DNA of 64,000 nt from assembly GCF_013372145.1 (NCBI RefSeq), contig NZ_CP053827.1, forward strand, positions 1-64,000, given 5' to 3'. The DNA comes from Campylobacter hyointestinalis subsp. hyointestinalis. Lineage in GTDB: Bacteria > Campylobacterota > Campylobacteria > Campylobacterales > Campylobacteraceae. The notes under the pieces were generated by a model. The model was not told the origin of the DNA and made no database searches. It saw only the letters and a program-made list of their open reading frames with translations. Each line of letters begins with the position of its first letter. The first letter of the stretch is position 1. The translations under genes and the position numbers were made by a program. Shown here in pieces: positions 38,293 to 47,615 of the stretch.

Positions 38293-40020
38293 TTGGTATT
38301 TTTAGCAACTACTGCATTAGATGAGTTTTGGGATAAAAAAGCAGATAAAATTATTTTTTTGGGTGAATGGTGTAAGACAAACTCAGATATAAAATATTTG
38401 AAAGCATATGAAACAATGCCATTTTTATGGAGTAATGAGCAAGTAGTTAAAGCAGCATTTAAAGAATGTTGGAATATTTACGATGAAATAATGCCTATTT
38501 TATCCAATTATTTAAATAACGTACATGGTATTGATAAAAGTAGCAGATATTGGAAGATAATAATAGGGAATTGGCTATGGAGTTTTATTCAAATAGTATA
38601 TGATAGATACAGATGCATTGAAGAATTTATAAAAGCTTATTCTAAATTTGATACCTTTGTTTTACATAAAGACAATTATATTACACCTGTAGAATATAAA
38701 GACTTCATAGCAAATATTTCTAGTGATGCATATAATCTACAGTTGTATTCACAGATATTTGAGTATTTGGGATATAAATTTAGGACAAAGCGATATGAGA
38801 TAGGTCAAGCTTATACTTATAGTCAACAAAACTCAAAGATAAGAGAGATATCGTATAGATTACTAAATATTTTTTTTGCAAAAAAACCAAGTGTAGTTAT
38901 TAGCAACGGATATTTTTCAAATAAATTTTCTACTTTAAATTTGGCTTTTAAGTCAAAAGGCAAAATATTTTTTGACCATTTTTATGATAGTTTCTCTGTA
39001 AGTGTGGATAAAAATGTAGCTTTACGAGAAGAGTTATCTGAGTATTATGACGGAGATAATAAATTTATAAAATTACTTTTTGCATTATTTGAGCAAAATT
39101 TTCCATTACTTTTTCTGGAAGGTTTTAGTGATATGAGAAAAGTTGCTTTAAATAAAAAATCAACTAAAGCAAAAGTATATGTTACGGCTAATTATTTACA
39201 TTATAATTATCTATATAAATTTTTTATAGCTGAACATATAGATAAAATTTCTCTTGTAGGCATTCAGCATGGTGGTTCGTATGGTGTTGACAATTTTTGC
39301 AATGCAGAAATGTATGAAAGAGATATTTTGGATTATTTTATTACTTTTGGATGGGAAGATGATTATCATACAAAGGCATGCACGAGTGAAAAATTAAATC
39401 AAAAAATCAAATCTAAAAAAAATGGTTATATTTTATTTGTTATGAATGATATGCTTAAGTATCTTTATCAAATGAATTTGTTTTATCCAAGTTCGGCTAT
39501 AAAATTAGCCTATCTGCCAAAAACATTATCATTTTTTAATAGCATAGGTAGCATTGATAGATTTTTAGTTAGAACATATCCAGTAGATAACGGTTTTAAG
39601 ATCAAACAGACTATTAGAAATACTTTTCCAAATATAAAATTAGATGACCATTCTAAAACATTTCATTGTAGATTGAAAAATGCTAGGCTTTTTGTATCAG
39701 ATCATATGAATACAACATATCTTGAAACTTTAGCTATGAATTTTCCAACGGTTATTTTTATAGATAAAAATTACTATTCATTTAGAAAACCTGAAATTAT
39801 TCAATTGCTTATTGATGCAAAAATACTTTTTTATGATGAAATAGAAGCAGCACATCATATAAATTCTATATATGACAATATTGATGATTGGTGGTTGTCT
39901 GATGAGGTTCAAAAAGCAAGACGTGAATTTTGCTATCATTACGCAAGAACATCTGAAGATTGGGCGAGAGAATACATAAAAGTATTTAATAATATTTTGG
40001 AAAAAAATGCAAGAAACTAG
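38293..40020 (+). CDS. LIC12162-family putative transferase
   Basis: A 575-residue protein whose N-terminus LATTALDEFWDK and later GIQHGGSYG, RTYPVDNG and FVSDHMNTTYLETLAMNFP motifs fit the LIC12162 family of putative surface-carbohydrate transferases. The last motif resembles the donor-binding end of GT-B enzymes that use CMP-sugars, so transfer of an ulosonic acid is possible (inference). I chose the TTG at 38293 because GGAG lies 8 bases upstream; a GTG at 38284 overlaps the previous stop and is the alternative. It overlaps the flippase gene. Confidence 0.72.
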   Translation: MVFLATTALDEFWDKKADKIIFLGEWCKTNSDIKYLKAYETMPFLWSNEQVVKAAFKECWNIYDEIMPILSNYLNNVHGIDKSSRYWKIIIGNWLWSFIQIVYDRYRCIEEFIKAYSKFDTFVLHKDNYITPVEYKDFIANISSDAYNLQLYSQIFEYLGYKFRTKRYEIGQAYTYSQQNSKIREISYRLLNIFFAKKPSVVISNGYFSNKFSTLNLAFKSKGKIFFDHFYDSFSVSVDKNVALREELSEYYDGDNKFIKLLFALFEQNFPLLFLEGFSDMRKVALNKKSTKAKVYVTANYLHYNYLYKFFIAEHIDKISLVGIQHGGSYGVDNFCNAEMYERDILDYFITFGWEDDYHTKACTSEKLNQKIKSKKNGYILFVMNDMLKYLYQMNLFYPSSAIKLAYLPKTLSFFNSIGSIDRFLVRTYPVDNGFKIKQTIRNTFPNIKLDDHSKTFHCRLKNARLFVSDHMNTTYLETLAMNFPTVIFIDKNYYSFRKPEIIQLLIDAKILFYDEIEAAHHINSIYDNIDDWWLSDEVQKARREFCYHYARTSEDWAREYIKVFNNILEKNARN

Positions 40021-41518
40021 CTTAAAAAAACGTTATTCAGTAAAACTTTTTACAAATATCATACTTGGAGTCGTTAACGCGATTTTAATATCAATTGTGC
40101 CAAAAGCATTAGGTCCAGTAGCGTATGGCCAGTTTATTTATTTGCAAGAGTTTTTTACGCAAGCCATAGGGCTGCTTGATATGGGCAGCTCTATGGCTTT
40201 TTTTACTAAACTTAGTGCTAGGAATGAGAGAAAAGAATTGATAACTTTTTATTTCCTTTACTCATTTTTCATTTTGTGTTTAATAGTTGGATTTGTTTAT
40301 GTAAATCATATTTTAGGTTTTATAAACTACTTTGTTCCCGGTATACCCATTGAGTACATATATATGGGATTGGTATTTAGTTTTTTTACATGGTTTACCC
40401 AGATATTTATTAAGATATCTGATGCTTATGCTTTGACTGTATCTGTTGAGCTTATAAAGATAGGGCATAAGATAATTTCTCTCTTGATACTTTTATTTTT
40501 TATTTATCAATTAACTTTTGATATAGAGCTTTATTATTATTTTAATTATATATCCTTAGTATCTTTTTTATTTATTACGTCTTGGCTTTTTATTAAAAAA
40601 GATATATTTAAGAATATTCTCAGCATTAAACTACCAATTATGAATTTAATAAAAGAATTTGTTTTATATTGTCATCCATTGCTAATCTATAGTATTGTTT
40701 TGCTAATATCTGGATTCTTCGATATATGGTTATTGCAAAGACAAGCAGGTAGCGAACAAACTGGTTTTTATGGACTATCATATAGCATAGTTGCCGTATG
40801 CTTTCTATTTGCAAATTCTATGACATCTCTTATTATAAGAGAATTTAGCAAATCATACGAACAAAGAAATTTAGAAAATATGCGAAAACTTTTTTGTAAA
40901 TATACTCCTATGCTTTATAGCATTTCTGCTTATTTCGCCGTGTTTATATCTTTTCAAAGTGAAAATGTGCTAATGATATTTGTTGATGAAAATTTTCAAG
41001 GTGCATTTATAGTGCTTGTAATAATGGCATTTTACCCTATACATCAAACATACGGGCAATTAGGCGGAAGTATATTTTATGCAACTGGAAATACTAATCT
41101 TCTAAAAAATATTGTACTTTTTATAACACCTATAAGCATCATATTGACATTTGTTTTTATATATATTCTTAATTTGGGCGCTTTAGGATTGGCATCTAAA
41201 ATGATTATAATACAATTTCTAGGAGTAAATGTTCAATTATATTTTAATGCTAAGATTTTAAAATTTAATATCGCATATTTTATATGGCATCAAATCTATT
41301 CACTATTATTTTTTATATGCCTAGCTTTTATATCTAGTTTTTTATTTAATGATATATTTTATTTAAGATTACCATTACTGGAGTTTTTATTATCAGGTTT
41401 GTTTTATACAGTATTAGTTATAATTTTTACATATATATTTCCACAAATTTTTGCAACTTCTAGAGATGAAATAAGAGCAAATTTAACTAAGGTAAGACGT
41501 TATGTCATTAAAAAATAA
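40007..41518 (+). CDS. Second polysaccharide flippase, Wzx-like
   Basis: A 503-residue protein with about 12-14 hydrophobic helices. It starts with a short basic tail, followed by the NIILGVVNAILISIVPKALGP-type first helix, then GPVAYGQFIYLQEF. The pattern is that of Wzx/PST exporters. It differs clearly from the first flippase (18518). It overlaps its neighbours by 14 and 17 bases, so it belongs to the long operon. Its presence suggests two separate repeat units, or that one flippase is redundant. Confidence 0.85.
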   Translation: MQETSLKKRYSVKLFTNIILGVVNAILISIVPKALGPVAYGQFIYLQEFFTQAIGLLDMGSSMAFFTKLSARNERKELITFYFLYSFFILCLIVGFVYVNHILGFINYFVPGIPIEYIYMGLVFSFFTWFTQIFIKISDAYALTVSVELIKIGHKIISLLILLFFIYQLTFDIELYYYFNYISLVSFLFITSWLFIKKDIFKNILSIKLPIMNLIKEFVLYCHPLLIYSIVLLISGFFDIWLLQRQAGSEQTGFYGLSYSIVAVCFLFANSMTSLIIREFSKSYEQRNLENMRKLFCKYTPMLYSISAYFAVFISFQSENVLMIFVDENFQGAFIVLVIMAFYPIHQTYGQLGGSIFYATGNTNLLKNIVLFITPISIILTFVFIYILNLGALGLASKMIIIQFLGVNVQLYFNAKILKFNIAYFIWHQIYSLLFFICLAFISSFLFNDIFYLRLPLLEFLLSGLFYTVLVIIFTYIFPQIFATSRDEIRANLTKVRRYVIKK

Positions 41519-42269
41519 ACTAAAAAATAGTCAACTAACCATCGGTAGTTGGATAATGATAGGTAATCCTATCAGTATAGAAGTTATGTCTTTGGCTGGA
41601 TTTGAATGGCTTGTGGTGGATATGGAGCATACCTCTATAGAGCTAGATACTGCTCAGACTTTGATTGCGACTATTCAAGCAAATGGTATGAAAGCACTTG
41701 TTAGAGTGAGTAAGAATGAAGAGGTGGTTATAAAAAAAGTTTTGGATATGGGAGCCGATGGTATTATAGTTCCGATGGTGTGTTCTAGAGATGATGCGAT
41801 TCAAGCAGTAAATTATGCTAAATATCCACCAGTTGGTAAAAGAGGAGTAGGTCTATATAGAGCCAGCAAGTATGGTGTAAATTTTGAAGCTTACAAGAAA
41901 TGGGTTAACGAAGAGCTTGTTATAATTGCTCAGATTGAGCATATTGATGCAGTACGTAATATCGACGAGATATTGCAGGTAGAAGGAATAGATGCTACTA
42001 TTATCGGGCCATATGATTTGTCTGGCAGTATGGGATATCCTGGAGAATTTGAAAGAGAAGATGTCAAGGCTGCTGTTCAAAAAACTTTAGATAAATGCAA
42101 ACAATATAACATTCCATCTGGATTTCATGTTGTAGATACGGATCCAAAAAAACTGCAACAAAAAATTGATCAGGGTTGCGTATTTTTAGCGTATGGAATA
42201 GATTATTTTTTTATGAGAGATGCTGCAATTAATGGAATGAATAAGATAAGAAATCAAAATACAAAATAA
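41502..42269 (+). CDS. HpcH/HpaI-family aldolase
   Basis: A 255-residue class II pyruvate aldolase-like protein. The motifs GSWIMIGNP, LVVDMEHTSIEL (His and Glu of the active site), GADGIIVPMV, IAQIEHIDAV and IIGPYDLSGSMG are family hallmarks. These enzymes reversibly join pyruvate to an aldehyde to give 2-keto-3-deoxy acids. Its place before a KdsB-like gene suggests a biosynthetic role in making an ulosonic acid rather than catabolism (inference). The ATG has an AAGG site inside the flippase gene. Confidence 0.85.
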   Translation: MSLKNKLKNSQLTIGSWIMIGNPISIEVMSLAGFEWLVVDMEHTSIELDTAQTLIATIQANGMKALVRVSKNEEVVIKKVLDMGADGIIVPMVCSRDDAIQAVNYAKYPPVGKRGVGLYRASKYGVNFEAYKKWVNEELVIIAQIEHIDAVRNIDEILQVEGIDATIIGPYDLSGSMGYPGEFEREDVKAAVQKTLDKCKQYNIPSGFHVVDTDPKKLQQKIDQGCVFLAYGIDYFFMRDAAINGMNKIRNQNTK

Positions 42270-42340
42270 AAGATATTGCAAGTAAATATCTGATAAAATT
42301 GCTATGTTATAAATGATAGATAGAATTTAGAAGGAAAATG

Positions 42341-43135
42341 ATGAGAAGTAGTAATGCTAAATTGAATATAATCTCGATTATACCAGCAAGAATGGGATCT
42401 AGTAGATTTCCAGGCAAACCTATGGCCGACATACTTGGAATGCCCATGATAGGTCATGTTTATAAAAGAGTTAAAATGAGCAGAGCTCTAAGTGAAGTAT
42501 ATGTGGCTACTTGCGATCAAGAGATATATGATTATATAGAGTCTATAGGCGGAAAAGCTATAATGACAAGTAATTGCCATGAAAGATGTAGTGATAGATG
42601 TGCAGAAGCTATGCTAAAAATAGAACAAGAAAGCAATCAAAAATGTGATATCATGGTTATGGTTCAAGGCGATGAGCCGCTAACTCACCCAGGTATGATA
42701 GATGAGGCTGTGGCTCCTATGGTAGTTGATAAGTCTATACTTATTACCAATCTTATGGCCGATTTAGACTCAGTTGCTTCATTTGAAAATCCAAATGAAG
42801 TAAAAGTAGTAACGGATAAATTTAATAACGCTTTATATTTTAGCAGAGAACCTATACCGAGTAGAAAAAAAGGCGTCCTTGATGTGCCTATGAAAAAGCA
42901 AGTATGTGTTATACCATTCACCAGGGATTTTTTATTGCAATATAATCAAATGAAATCAACTCCTCTTGAAATAATAGAATCAGTAGATATGATGAGAATA
43001 CTAGAAAATGGTTTAAGCGTTAAGATGATTAATACGAAATATACAACTAAAGCCGTTGACACAAAAGAGGATTTGGAACAAGTAAAAGAAATGATGATAA
43101 AAGATAAATTATACAAGGAGTACAAATGTCTATAA
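42341..43135 (+). CDS. KdsB-like CMP-ulosonate synthetase
   Basis: A 264-residue cytidylyltransferase of the 3-deoxy-manno-octulosonate type. It shows IIPARMGSSRFPGKP near residue 15, VYVATCDQEI, VMVQGDEPL (metal aspartate) and FSREPIPS. It has an N-terminal extension of about 10 residues relative to KdsB. The locus position beside an aldolase suggests a dedicated substrate, separate from the housekeeping Kdo activation of lipid A. The ATG at 42341 is better spaced from AAGGA than the ATG 3 bases earlier. TTATAAAT at about 42308 may be an internal promoter. Confidence 0.82.
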   Translation: MRSSNAKLNIISIIPARMGSSRFPGKPMADILGMPMIGHVYKRVKMSRALSEVYVATCDQEIYDYIESIGGKAIMTSNCHERCSDRCAEAMLKIEQESNQKCDIMVMVQGDEPLTHPGMIDEAVAPMVVDKSILITNLMADLDSVASFENPNEVKVVTDKFNNALYFSREPIPSRKKGVLDVPMKKQVCVIPFTRDFLLQYNQMKSTPLEIIESVDMMRILENGLSVKMINTKYTTKAVDTKEDLEQVKEMMIKDKLYKEYKCL

Positions 43136-43977
43136 AAAAATGTATTTTTGATTTTGTAAAAAATACCTACGTAAATATTCCAAAAATTCTGCCTGGATAT
43201 TTGAGTAAAAGGTTTTGTTCTGAAAGCGCAGAGTCTTTGGCTGTTGTGGATAAAATATTTACTAAGTATGGTGTTTTAAAATATTTTTGTATCGGACGTA
43301 TACCTCTTTGGAGATCACAAACACTTTTTACTAAAGAGCCAGAAATAATAACTTGGCTGGATAAAATGAGTAAAAATTCCGTATTTTGGGATATAGGGGC
43401 AAATATAGGCTTGTATTCTATGTATGCCGGTATAAAAGGATTAAAAGTGTATTCTTTTGAACCATCTGCACTTAATACAGCATTGCTTTCAAAAAATATA
43501 GAAATTAATAATCTAAAAGATAATGTTACAATGTTTCCGATGGCAATTTCAGATGTTCATGAATTTGGTTATTTAAATATGAGCAATACTAGCTGGGGGG
43601 GGGCATTTAACGAATTTAATATAAAAGGATTAGAAACTACTGGCAATAGTGATTATAAAGCTGATATTGTTTTTAAGCAGGGTATGTTTTCATATTCTAT
43701 TGATGAATTGATAGGGAAATATAATTTTGATATCCCTAACTATATTAAAATAGATGTTGATAATATAGAGCATAAGATCATATATGGAGCAAATAAAACA
43801 TTGGATAGTAACGCCGTAAAAAGCATATTCGTCGAACTAGATGAAAAAGAAGAAAATACTTCAAAAGTAATTAATTTTTTAAGTAAGAAAGGGTTTGCAC
43901 TGGTTGAAAAATCCCATTCGGATATGATTGAGAATGGAAATTATAAAACCCAGTTTAATTATATATTTGCTAGATAG
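43126..43977 (+). CDS. FkbM-family methyltransferase, phase-variable
   Basis: A 283-residue methyltransferase with the FkbM core VFWDIGANIGLYSMY, YSFEPSALN, MAISD and YIKIDVDNIEHKII. FkbM proteins usually O-methylate sugars. A G9 tract (43595-43603) encodes SWGGAF after motif II; loss of one G gives TAA about nine codons later. The start at 43126 follows AAGGAG and overlaps the KdsB-like gene by 10 bases. Confidence 0.85.
   Translation: MSIKKCIFDFVKNTYVNIPKILPGYLSKRFCSESAESLAVVDKIFTKYGVLKYFCIGRIPLWRSQTLFTKEPEIITWLDKMSKNSVFWDIGANIGLYSMYAGIKGLKVYSFEPSALNTALLSKNIEINNLKDNVTMFPMAISDVHEFGYLNMSNTSWGGAFNEFNIKGLETTGNSDYKADIVFKQGMFSYSIDELIGKYNFDIPNYIKIDVDNIEHKIIYGANKTLDSNAVKSIFVELDEKEENTSKVINFLSKKGFALVEKSHSDMIENGNYKTQFNYIFAR
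43595..43603 (+). repeat. Poly-G tract (G9) in the FkbM methyltransferase gene
   Basis: Nine Gs in frame, encoding WGG. ON as assembled. Confidence 0.92.
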
Positions 43978-44017
43978 GTTTAATTTTTTGATATAAATTT
44001 GTTATGTAGATAAATTT

Positions 44018-44608
44018 ATGAAAAGAATATTTAGAATATTTAGAAGGTTATTTTTCGATTCTTATATATATTTGTTATCAATAATCCCAACTGATTTTGG
44101 GGTTATAATAAGATATGTTGGATATAAATTTTTATTTAAAAGTACTAACGGGTTTTTTAGGATATCTACAGGTGTGACGATACTTGGTTTCGAAAATATA
44201 ACATTGGGCTCTAATATATCTTTTGCTAAAAATAGCTATATTTATAGTAATGATTGCGGAGAATTGGTAATCGGTAATAATTTTTCTATGAATACTAATT
44301 CCCAATTAGGGGCTTCTTGCGGTAAAATAGTTATAGGAAATAACTGTGCAATAGCGCCTAATTGTGTGCTAAGAGCATCTAACCATACTTTTGATAATCT
44401 TGATTTGCCGATTATAGAACAAGGTCATACTTACGGCGAAATAATTATTGAAGATGATGTTTGGATAGCTTCTAATTGTGTGGTAACCGCAAATACAAGG
44501 ATAGGAAGAAGTTCTATTATAGCTGCTGGAAGTGTAGTTACAAAAGATGTTGAGCCATACTCAATAGTTGGTGGAGTTCCAGCAAAATTGATTAGAAAAA
44601 GGAAATAG
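44018..44608 (+). CDS. Hexapeptide-repeat acyltransferase (WbbJ/CatB-like)
   Basis: A 196-residue left-handed beta-helix transferase. It has the repeats [29 protein letters not shown] and [22 protein letters not shown], where the histidine is the catalytic one. [21 protein letters not shown] and [10 protein letters not shown]-type ending motifs follow. It probably O-acetylates a sugar of the polymer. It is closely related to the gene at 45563, which lacks the catalytic loop. Only a weak ribosome binding site is seen. It is followed one base later by an epimerase gene. Confidence 0.85.
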   Translation: MKRIFRIFRRLFFDSYIYLLSIIPTDFGVIIRYVGYKFLFKSTNGFFRISTGVTILGFENITLGSNISFAKNSYIYSNDCGELVIGNNFSMNTNSQLGASCGKIVIGNNCAIAPNCVLRASNHTFDNLDLPIIEQGHTYGEIIIEDDVWIASNCVVTANTRIGRSSIIAAGSVVTKDVEPYSIVGGVPAKLIRKRK

Positions 44609-44609
44609 T

Positions 44610-45566
44610 TTGAAATATTTAGTAACTGGCGGTGCTGGATTTATCGGTAGTGCTATCGCAAAAAAATTACTTGATAGAGGCGATAGTGTTCTTATAATTG
44701 ATAATTTAAGTACTGGGTATATAGAAAACATACCAGAAAACGCAGATTTTATTAAGGGTGATTTTAGTAAAGATGATACTATTTTAAAACTTGATAATCA
44801 AAAATTCGATGGAATATTTCATATTGGAGGACAAAGTTCTGGCGAAATAAGTTTTGAAAATCCAGAATATGATTTAAATACAAATACATTATCAACTATA
44901 AAATTATTACAGTATGCCGCTAAAACAGATTGTAAAAAATTTGTTTATGCTAGTACAATGTCTATATATGGAGAAAATACAGTTCAAGAGTGGTTTAGCG
45001 AATCTGACAATCCGGCACCAAAATCATTTTATGCCGTTGGTAAATTGGCTAGTGAAAAGTATATGGATATTTTTTATAGACAATTTGGTATAAATTATAC
45101 ATCTTTAAGATACTTTAATGTGTATGGACCAGGACAAAATTTAAATAACTTAAAGCAAGGGATGGTTAGTATATATTTAAAACAATTTATAGACAATAGC
45201 TTTAATGAAGTTATTGTAAAAGGTAGTTTGGAACGTTTTAGGGATTTGATTTATATTGATGATGTAGTTGATATCACAATAAATTCAATTGATAATCCAA
45301 ATTTTAATAATCAGATTGTTAATGTAGGTACTGGTAAAAAAACAACCGTTGCAAATATAATAAATTTAATTAAACAATATACCGGTATAAATAAAAAAAT
45401 TATCTTATCAGATGGTACTCCTGGTGATCAGTTTGGTATATATGCAGATAACTCCAAACTTATTTCTTTATATCCATATCCATTAATTGACTTTAAAGGC
45501 GTTAATGGTGGATTAAATCGTATGATAAAATGGGCTTATACAAAAGTATGCAAGGAAATATTATGA
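44610..45566 (+). CDS. NAD-dependent nucleotide-sugar epimerase/dehydratase
   Basis: A 318-residue extended short-chain dehydrogenase of the GalE type. It shows VTGGAGFIGSAIA at the N-terminus, HIGGQSS in place of HLAA, the catalytic YAVGK motif, and RYFNVYGPGQ. It would epimerise or dehydrate a nucleotide sugar. The TTG start at 44610 has AAAAGG upstream. It overlaps the next acyltransferase by 4 bases. Confidence 0.85.
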   Translation: MKYLVTGGAGFIGSAIAKKLLDRGDSVLIIDNLSTGYIENIPENADFIKGDFSKDDTILKLDNQKFDGIFHIGGQSSGEISFENPEYDLNTNTLSTIKLLQYAAKTDCKKFVYASTMSIYGENTVQEWFSESDNPAPKSFYAVGKLASEKYMDIFYRQFGINYTSLRYFNVYGPGQNLNNLKQGMVSIYLKQFIDNSFNEVIVKGSLERFRDLIYIDDVVDITINSIDNPNFNNQIVNVGTGKKTTVANIINLIKQYTGINKKIILSDGTPGDQFGIYADNSKLISLYPYPLIDFKGVNGGLNRMIKWAYTKVCKEIL

Positions 45567-46033
45567 AAATATTATCGGCGTTATCAAGTATTTTCATTGA
45601 ATTAATTTCATATGTACCGACTGCATTGGGTGTTAAGTTGAGATATCATATTTATAAATATTTATTTAAAAAAACTGATGGATTTTTTAGCATAGGTTTT
45701 GGTTGTACAATCACTGGATTTAGACATATTTCATTAGGTAAAAATGTATCAATATCAAAAAATAGTTTTTTATATGCCTCATATGGTCATGAAGTGGGGG
45801 GGGTAACAATAGGTGATAATTTTTTTATGGGAACAAATTCTGCATTGTGCGGCAATAGAGGTAATATAACAATAGGAAATAATGTAATGATAGCATCAAA
45901 TTGTGTTATATTAAAATATGTGGTGCTAAAAAAAGGAAGTGTAGTGGCAGCTGGGGCTGTAGTAAATAAAACTTTTGACGAATATAGCGTAATAGGCGGC
46001 GTTCCTGCCAAATTAATTAAAAAGAGAAAATAG
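45563..46033 (+). CDS. Shortened hexapeptide acyltransferase, phase-variable, catalytic loop missing
   Basis: A 156-residue relative of the acyltransferase at 44018. The N-terminal part is colinear ([23 protein letters not shown]), but after [13 protein letters not shown] it jumps to [15 protein letters not shown]. About 40 residues are skipped, including the loop with the catalytic histidine (SNHTF in the relative). It is probably inactive or altered. A G8 tract (45796-45803) encodes VGGV; one G fewer gives TAA at once. The ATG at 45563 follows AAGGA; a longer frame to 45530 lies inside the epimerase gene. Confidence 0.75.
   Translation: MKILSALSSIFIELISYVPTALGVKLRYHIYKYLFKKTDGFFSIGFGCTITGFRHISLGKNVSISKNSFLYASYGHEVGGVTIGDNFFMGTNSALCGNRGNITIGNNVMIASNCVILKYVVLKKGSVVAAGAVVNKTFDEYSVIGGVPAKLIKKRK
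45796..45803 (+). repeat. Poly-G tract (G8) in the shortened acyltransferase gene
   Basis: G7 would give GTG-GGG-GGG-TAA. ON as assembled, although the protein already lacks its catalytic loop. Confidence 0.9.
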
Positions 46034-46803
46034 TGAATTTTATAGACAATAAAGTAAATATCGCAGATACTGCCGTTGTGTTAAATTCGACCCTAAAAAT
46101 GTATACAAGGATAAAAGCATATGCTGAAGTTAGAGATAGTATCTTAGGTGAGTATAGTTATATATCTCAGCAAAGCATAATAAATAAAACAAATATAGGT
46201 AAATTTTGCTCCATTTCTAGCGGCTGTTATGTTGGATTATGGGAGCATAACACACAGGTGAGTACACATTCATTTTATCTTTATGAGCATAGCGGTGAAT
46301 TTGTAAAAGGATATAGAAATTATGATAAAGACTATATAGAAACAAATATCGCGAATGATGTTTGGATTGGTGCTAACGCTCTTGTATTAAAAGGTGTTAG
46401 CATTGGCAATGGAGCCATCATCGGTGGCGGTGCAGTTGTTACTAAAGACGTTCCTGATTATGCAGTTGTTGTTGGGAATCCAGCAAAAATATTAAAATTT
46501 AGATATTCGAAGGAGGATATAGAGTTTATGCTTAGAGTAAAGTGGTGGAATTTTGATAGGCAAAAATTGCAAAAGCTGATTGATCAAAATGCGTTTGATA
46601 GTTTTGATAAATTTAAAAAAATAATTGTTGCAAATAGGTGGGGGGGGGGTATACTAATAATCTACACAATATCTATGTTGCAAGGGTTGCATAGATGTTT
46701 TGTAGATTATGTGGAACAAATAAAGGACAGAGAATTAGGTCTAAATATGTTTTTGGCGGTACACAAGAACATAAATTTTATGAGTGCAAAAAATGTGGTG
46801 TAA
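46033..46803 (+). CDS. Vat/CatB-like hexapeptide acyltransferase with switchable C-terminus
   Basis: A 256-residue beta-helix acyltransferase with repeats from residue 20, the active-site [14 protein letters not shown] region, [27 protein letters not shown] and [12 protein letters not shown], then a short helical tail. A G10 tract (46640-46649) falls after residue 201. In this frame the protein runs 109 bases into the next gene with a hydrophobic unrelated tail. With G9 it would end at once as WGGVY, which looks like the natural end. The start is GTG overlapping the previous stop. Confidence 0.8.
   Translation: MNFIDNKVNIADTAVVLNSTLKMYTRIKAYAEVRDSILGEYSYISQQSIINKTNIGKFCSISSGCYVGLWEHNTQVSTHSFYLYEHSGEFVKGYRNYDKDYIETNIANDVWIGANALVLKGVSIGNGAIIGGGAVVTKDVPDYAVVVGNPAKILKFRYSKEDIEFMLRVKWWNFDRQKLQKLIDQNAFDSFDKFKKIIVANRWGGGILIIYTISMLQGLHRCFVDYVEQIKDRELGLNMFLAVHKNINFMSAKNVV
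46640..46649 (+). repeat. Poly-G tract (G10) near the 3' end of an acyltransferase gene
   Basis: G9 ends the protein five codons after the tract starts (TAC-TAA). G10 reads through about 51 more codons into the methyltransferase gene. G11 ends after about 18 codons. The catalytic part is unaffected. Confidence 0.92.
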
Positions 46804-47615
46804 TATATTTGTATCCATATCTAACTGAAGAAGAGGAAACGCGCTTTTATAAAATGGAATTTGAAAAGTTTATGGCAACAAGAGTTGGAGATCATAGAGA
46901 TTGGAGTAATGCGCAGAAGCATATTGCAACAAATCAAGATCAAGTCCAAAGGCGAATGAAATATCTGCAAAATTATATAGATGCTAAAATTGGTGGCAAT
47001 TTATTAGAAATCGGATGTTCATCTGGTTTTATGTTAGAGGCTTTTAGACAAAAAGGTTTTAAATGTTTTGGTGTAGAGCCTAGCGGAGAATTTTTAGAAT
47101 TTCTACATAAAAATAATTTCAATGCTTATGAAAATTTAGATGATTTAATCTCTAATAATTTGGAACTTAAATTTGATGTTATAACACATTTTTTTGTTTT
47201 TGAACATATAGCAGATCCTTATGTATTTTTAACCAAAACCTATTCTTTGCTAAAAGATGATGGTATAATTATTGCTGAGATTCCGTCGTCAACTGACGCT
47301 TTGACTTCACTTTACAATATACATGCATTTGAGAAATTTTATTGGTCTATAGCGCATCATTACTATTATAACCCTATTTCAATTGCGTATTTAATGGATA
47401 GGCTTGGATTTAAATACGAGATTATCCCAGAGCAAAGATATGATTTATCTAACCATATAACTTGGCTTATGGATGGTAAACCAGGCGGACAAAGTAGATT
47501 TTGTGAGTTTTCTAAACAAACTATCAAAAGTTATGCCGATGATTTAAAAAAATCTTGGAAATGTGATACTTTAATACTTGTTATATATAAAGGAAAAAAT
47601 AAATGCCAAAAATAG
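46695..47615 (+). CDS. Class I SAM methyltransferase with N-terminal zinc ribbon
   Basis: A 306-residue protein. The first 40 residues form a putative zinc-binding unit (CRLCG...[13 protein letters not shown]). A SAM-binding [12 protein letters not shown] motif lies near residue 97, followed by [20 protein letters not shown] and a C-terminal region with [10 protein letters not shown]. This is the layout of sugar C-methyltransferases such as those for branched deoxysugars. It overlaps the acyltransferase frame (109 bases) and the next gene (13 bases). AAGGG lies upstream of the ATG. Confidence 0.82.
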   Translation: MFCRLCGTNKGQRIRSKYVFGGTQEHKFYECKKCGVIYLYPYLTEEEETRFYKMEFEKFMATRVGDHRDWSNAQKHIATNQDQVQRRMKYLQNYIDAKIGGNLLEIGCSSGFMLEAFRQKGFKCFGVEPSGEFLEFLHKNNFNAYENLDDLISNNLELKFDVITHFFVFEHIADPYVFLTKTYSLLKDDGIIIAEIPSSTDALTSLYNIHAFEKFYWSIAHHYYYNPISIAYLMDRLGFKYEIIPEQRYDLSNHITWLMDGKPGGQSRFCEFSKQTIKSYADDLKKSWKCDTLILVIYKGKNKCQK

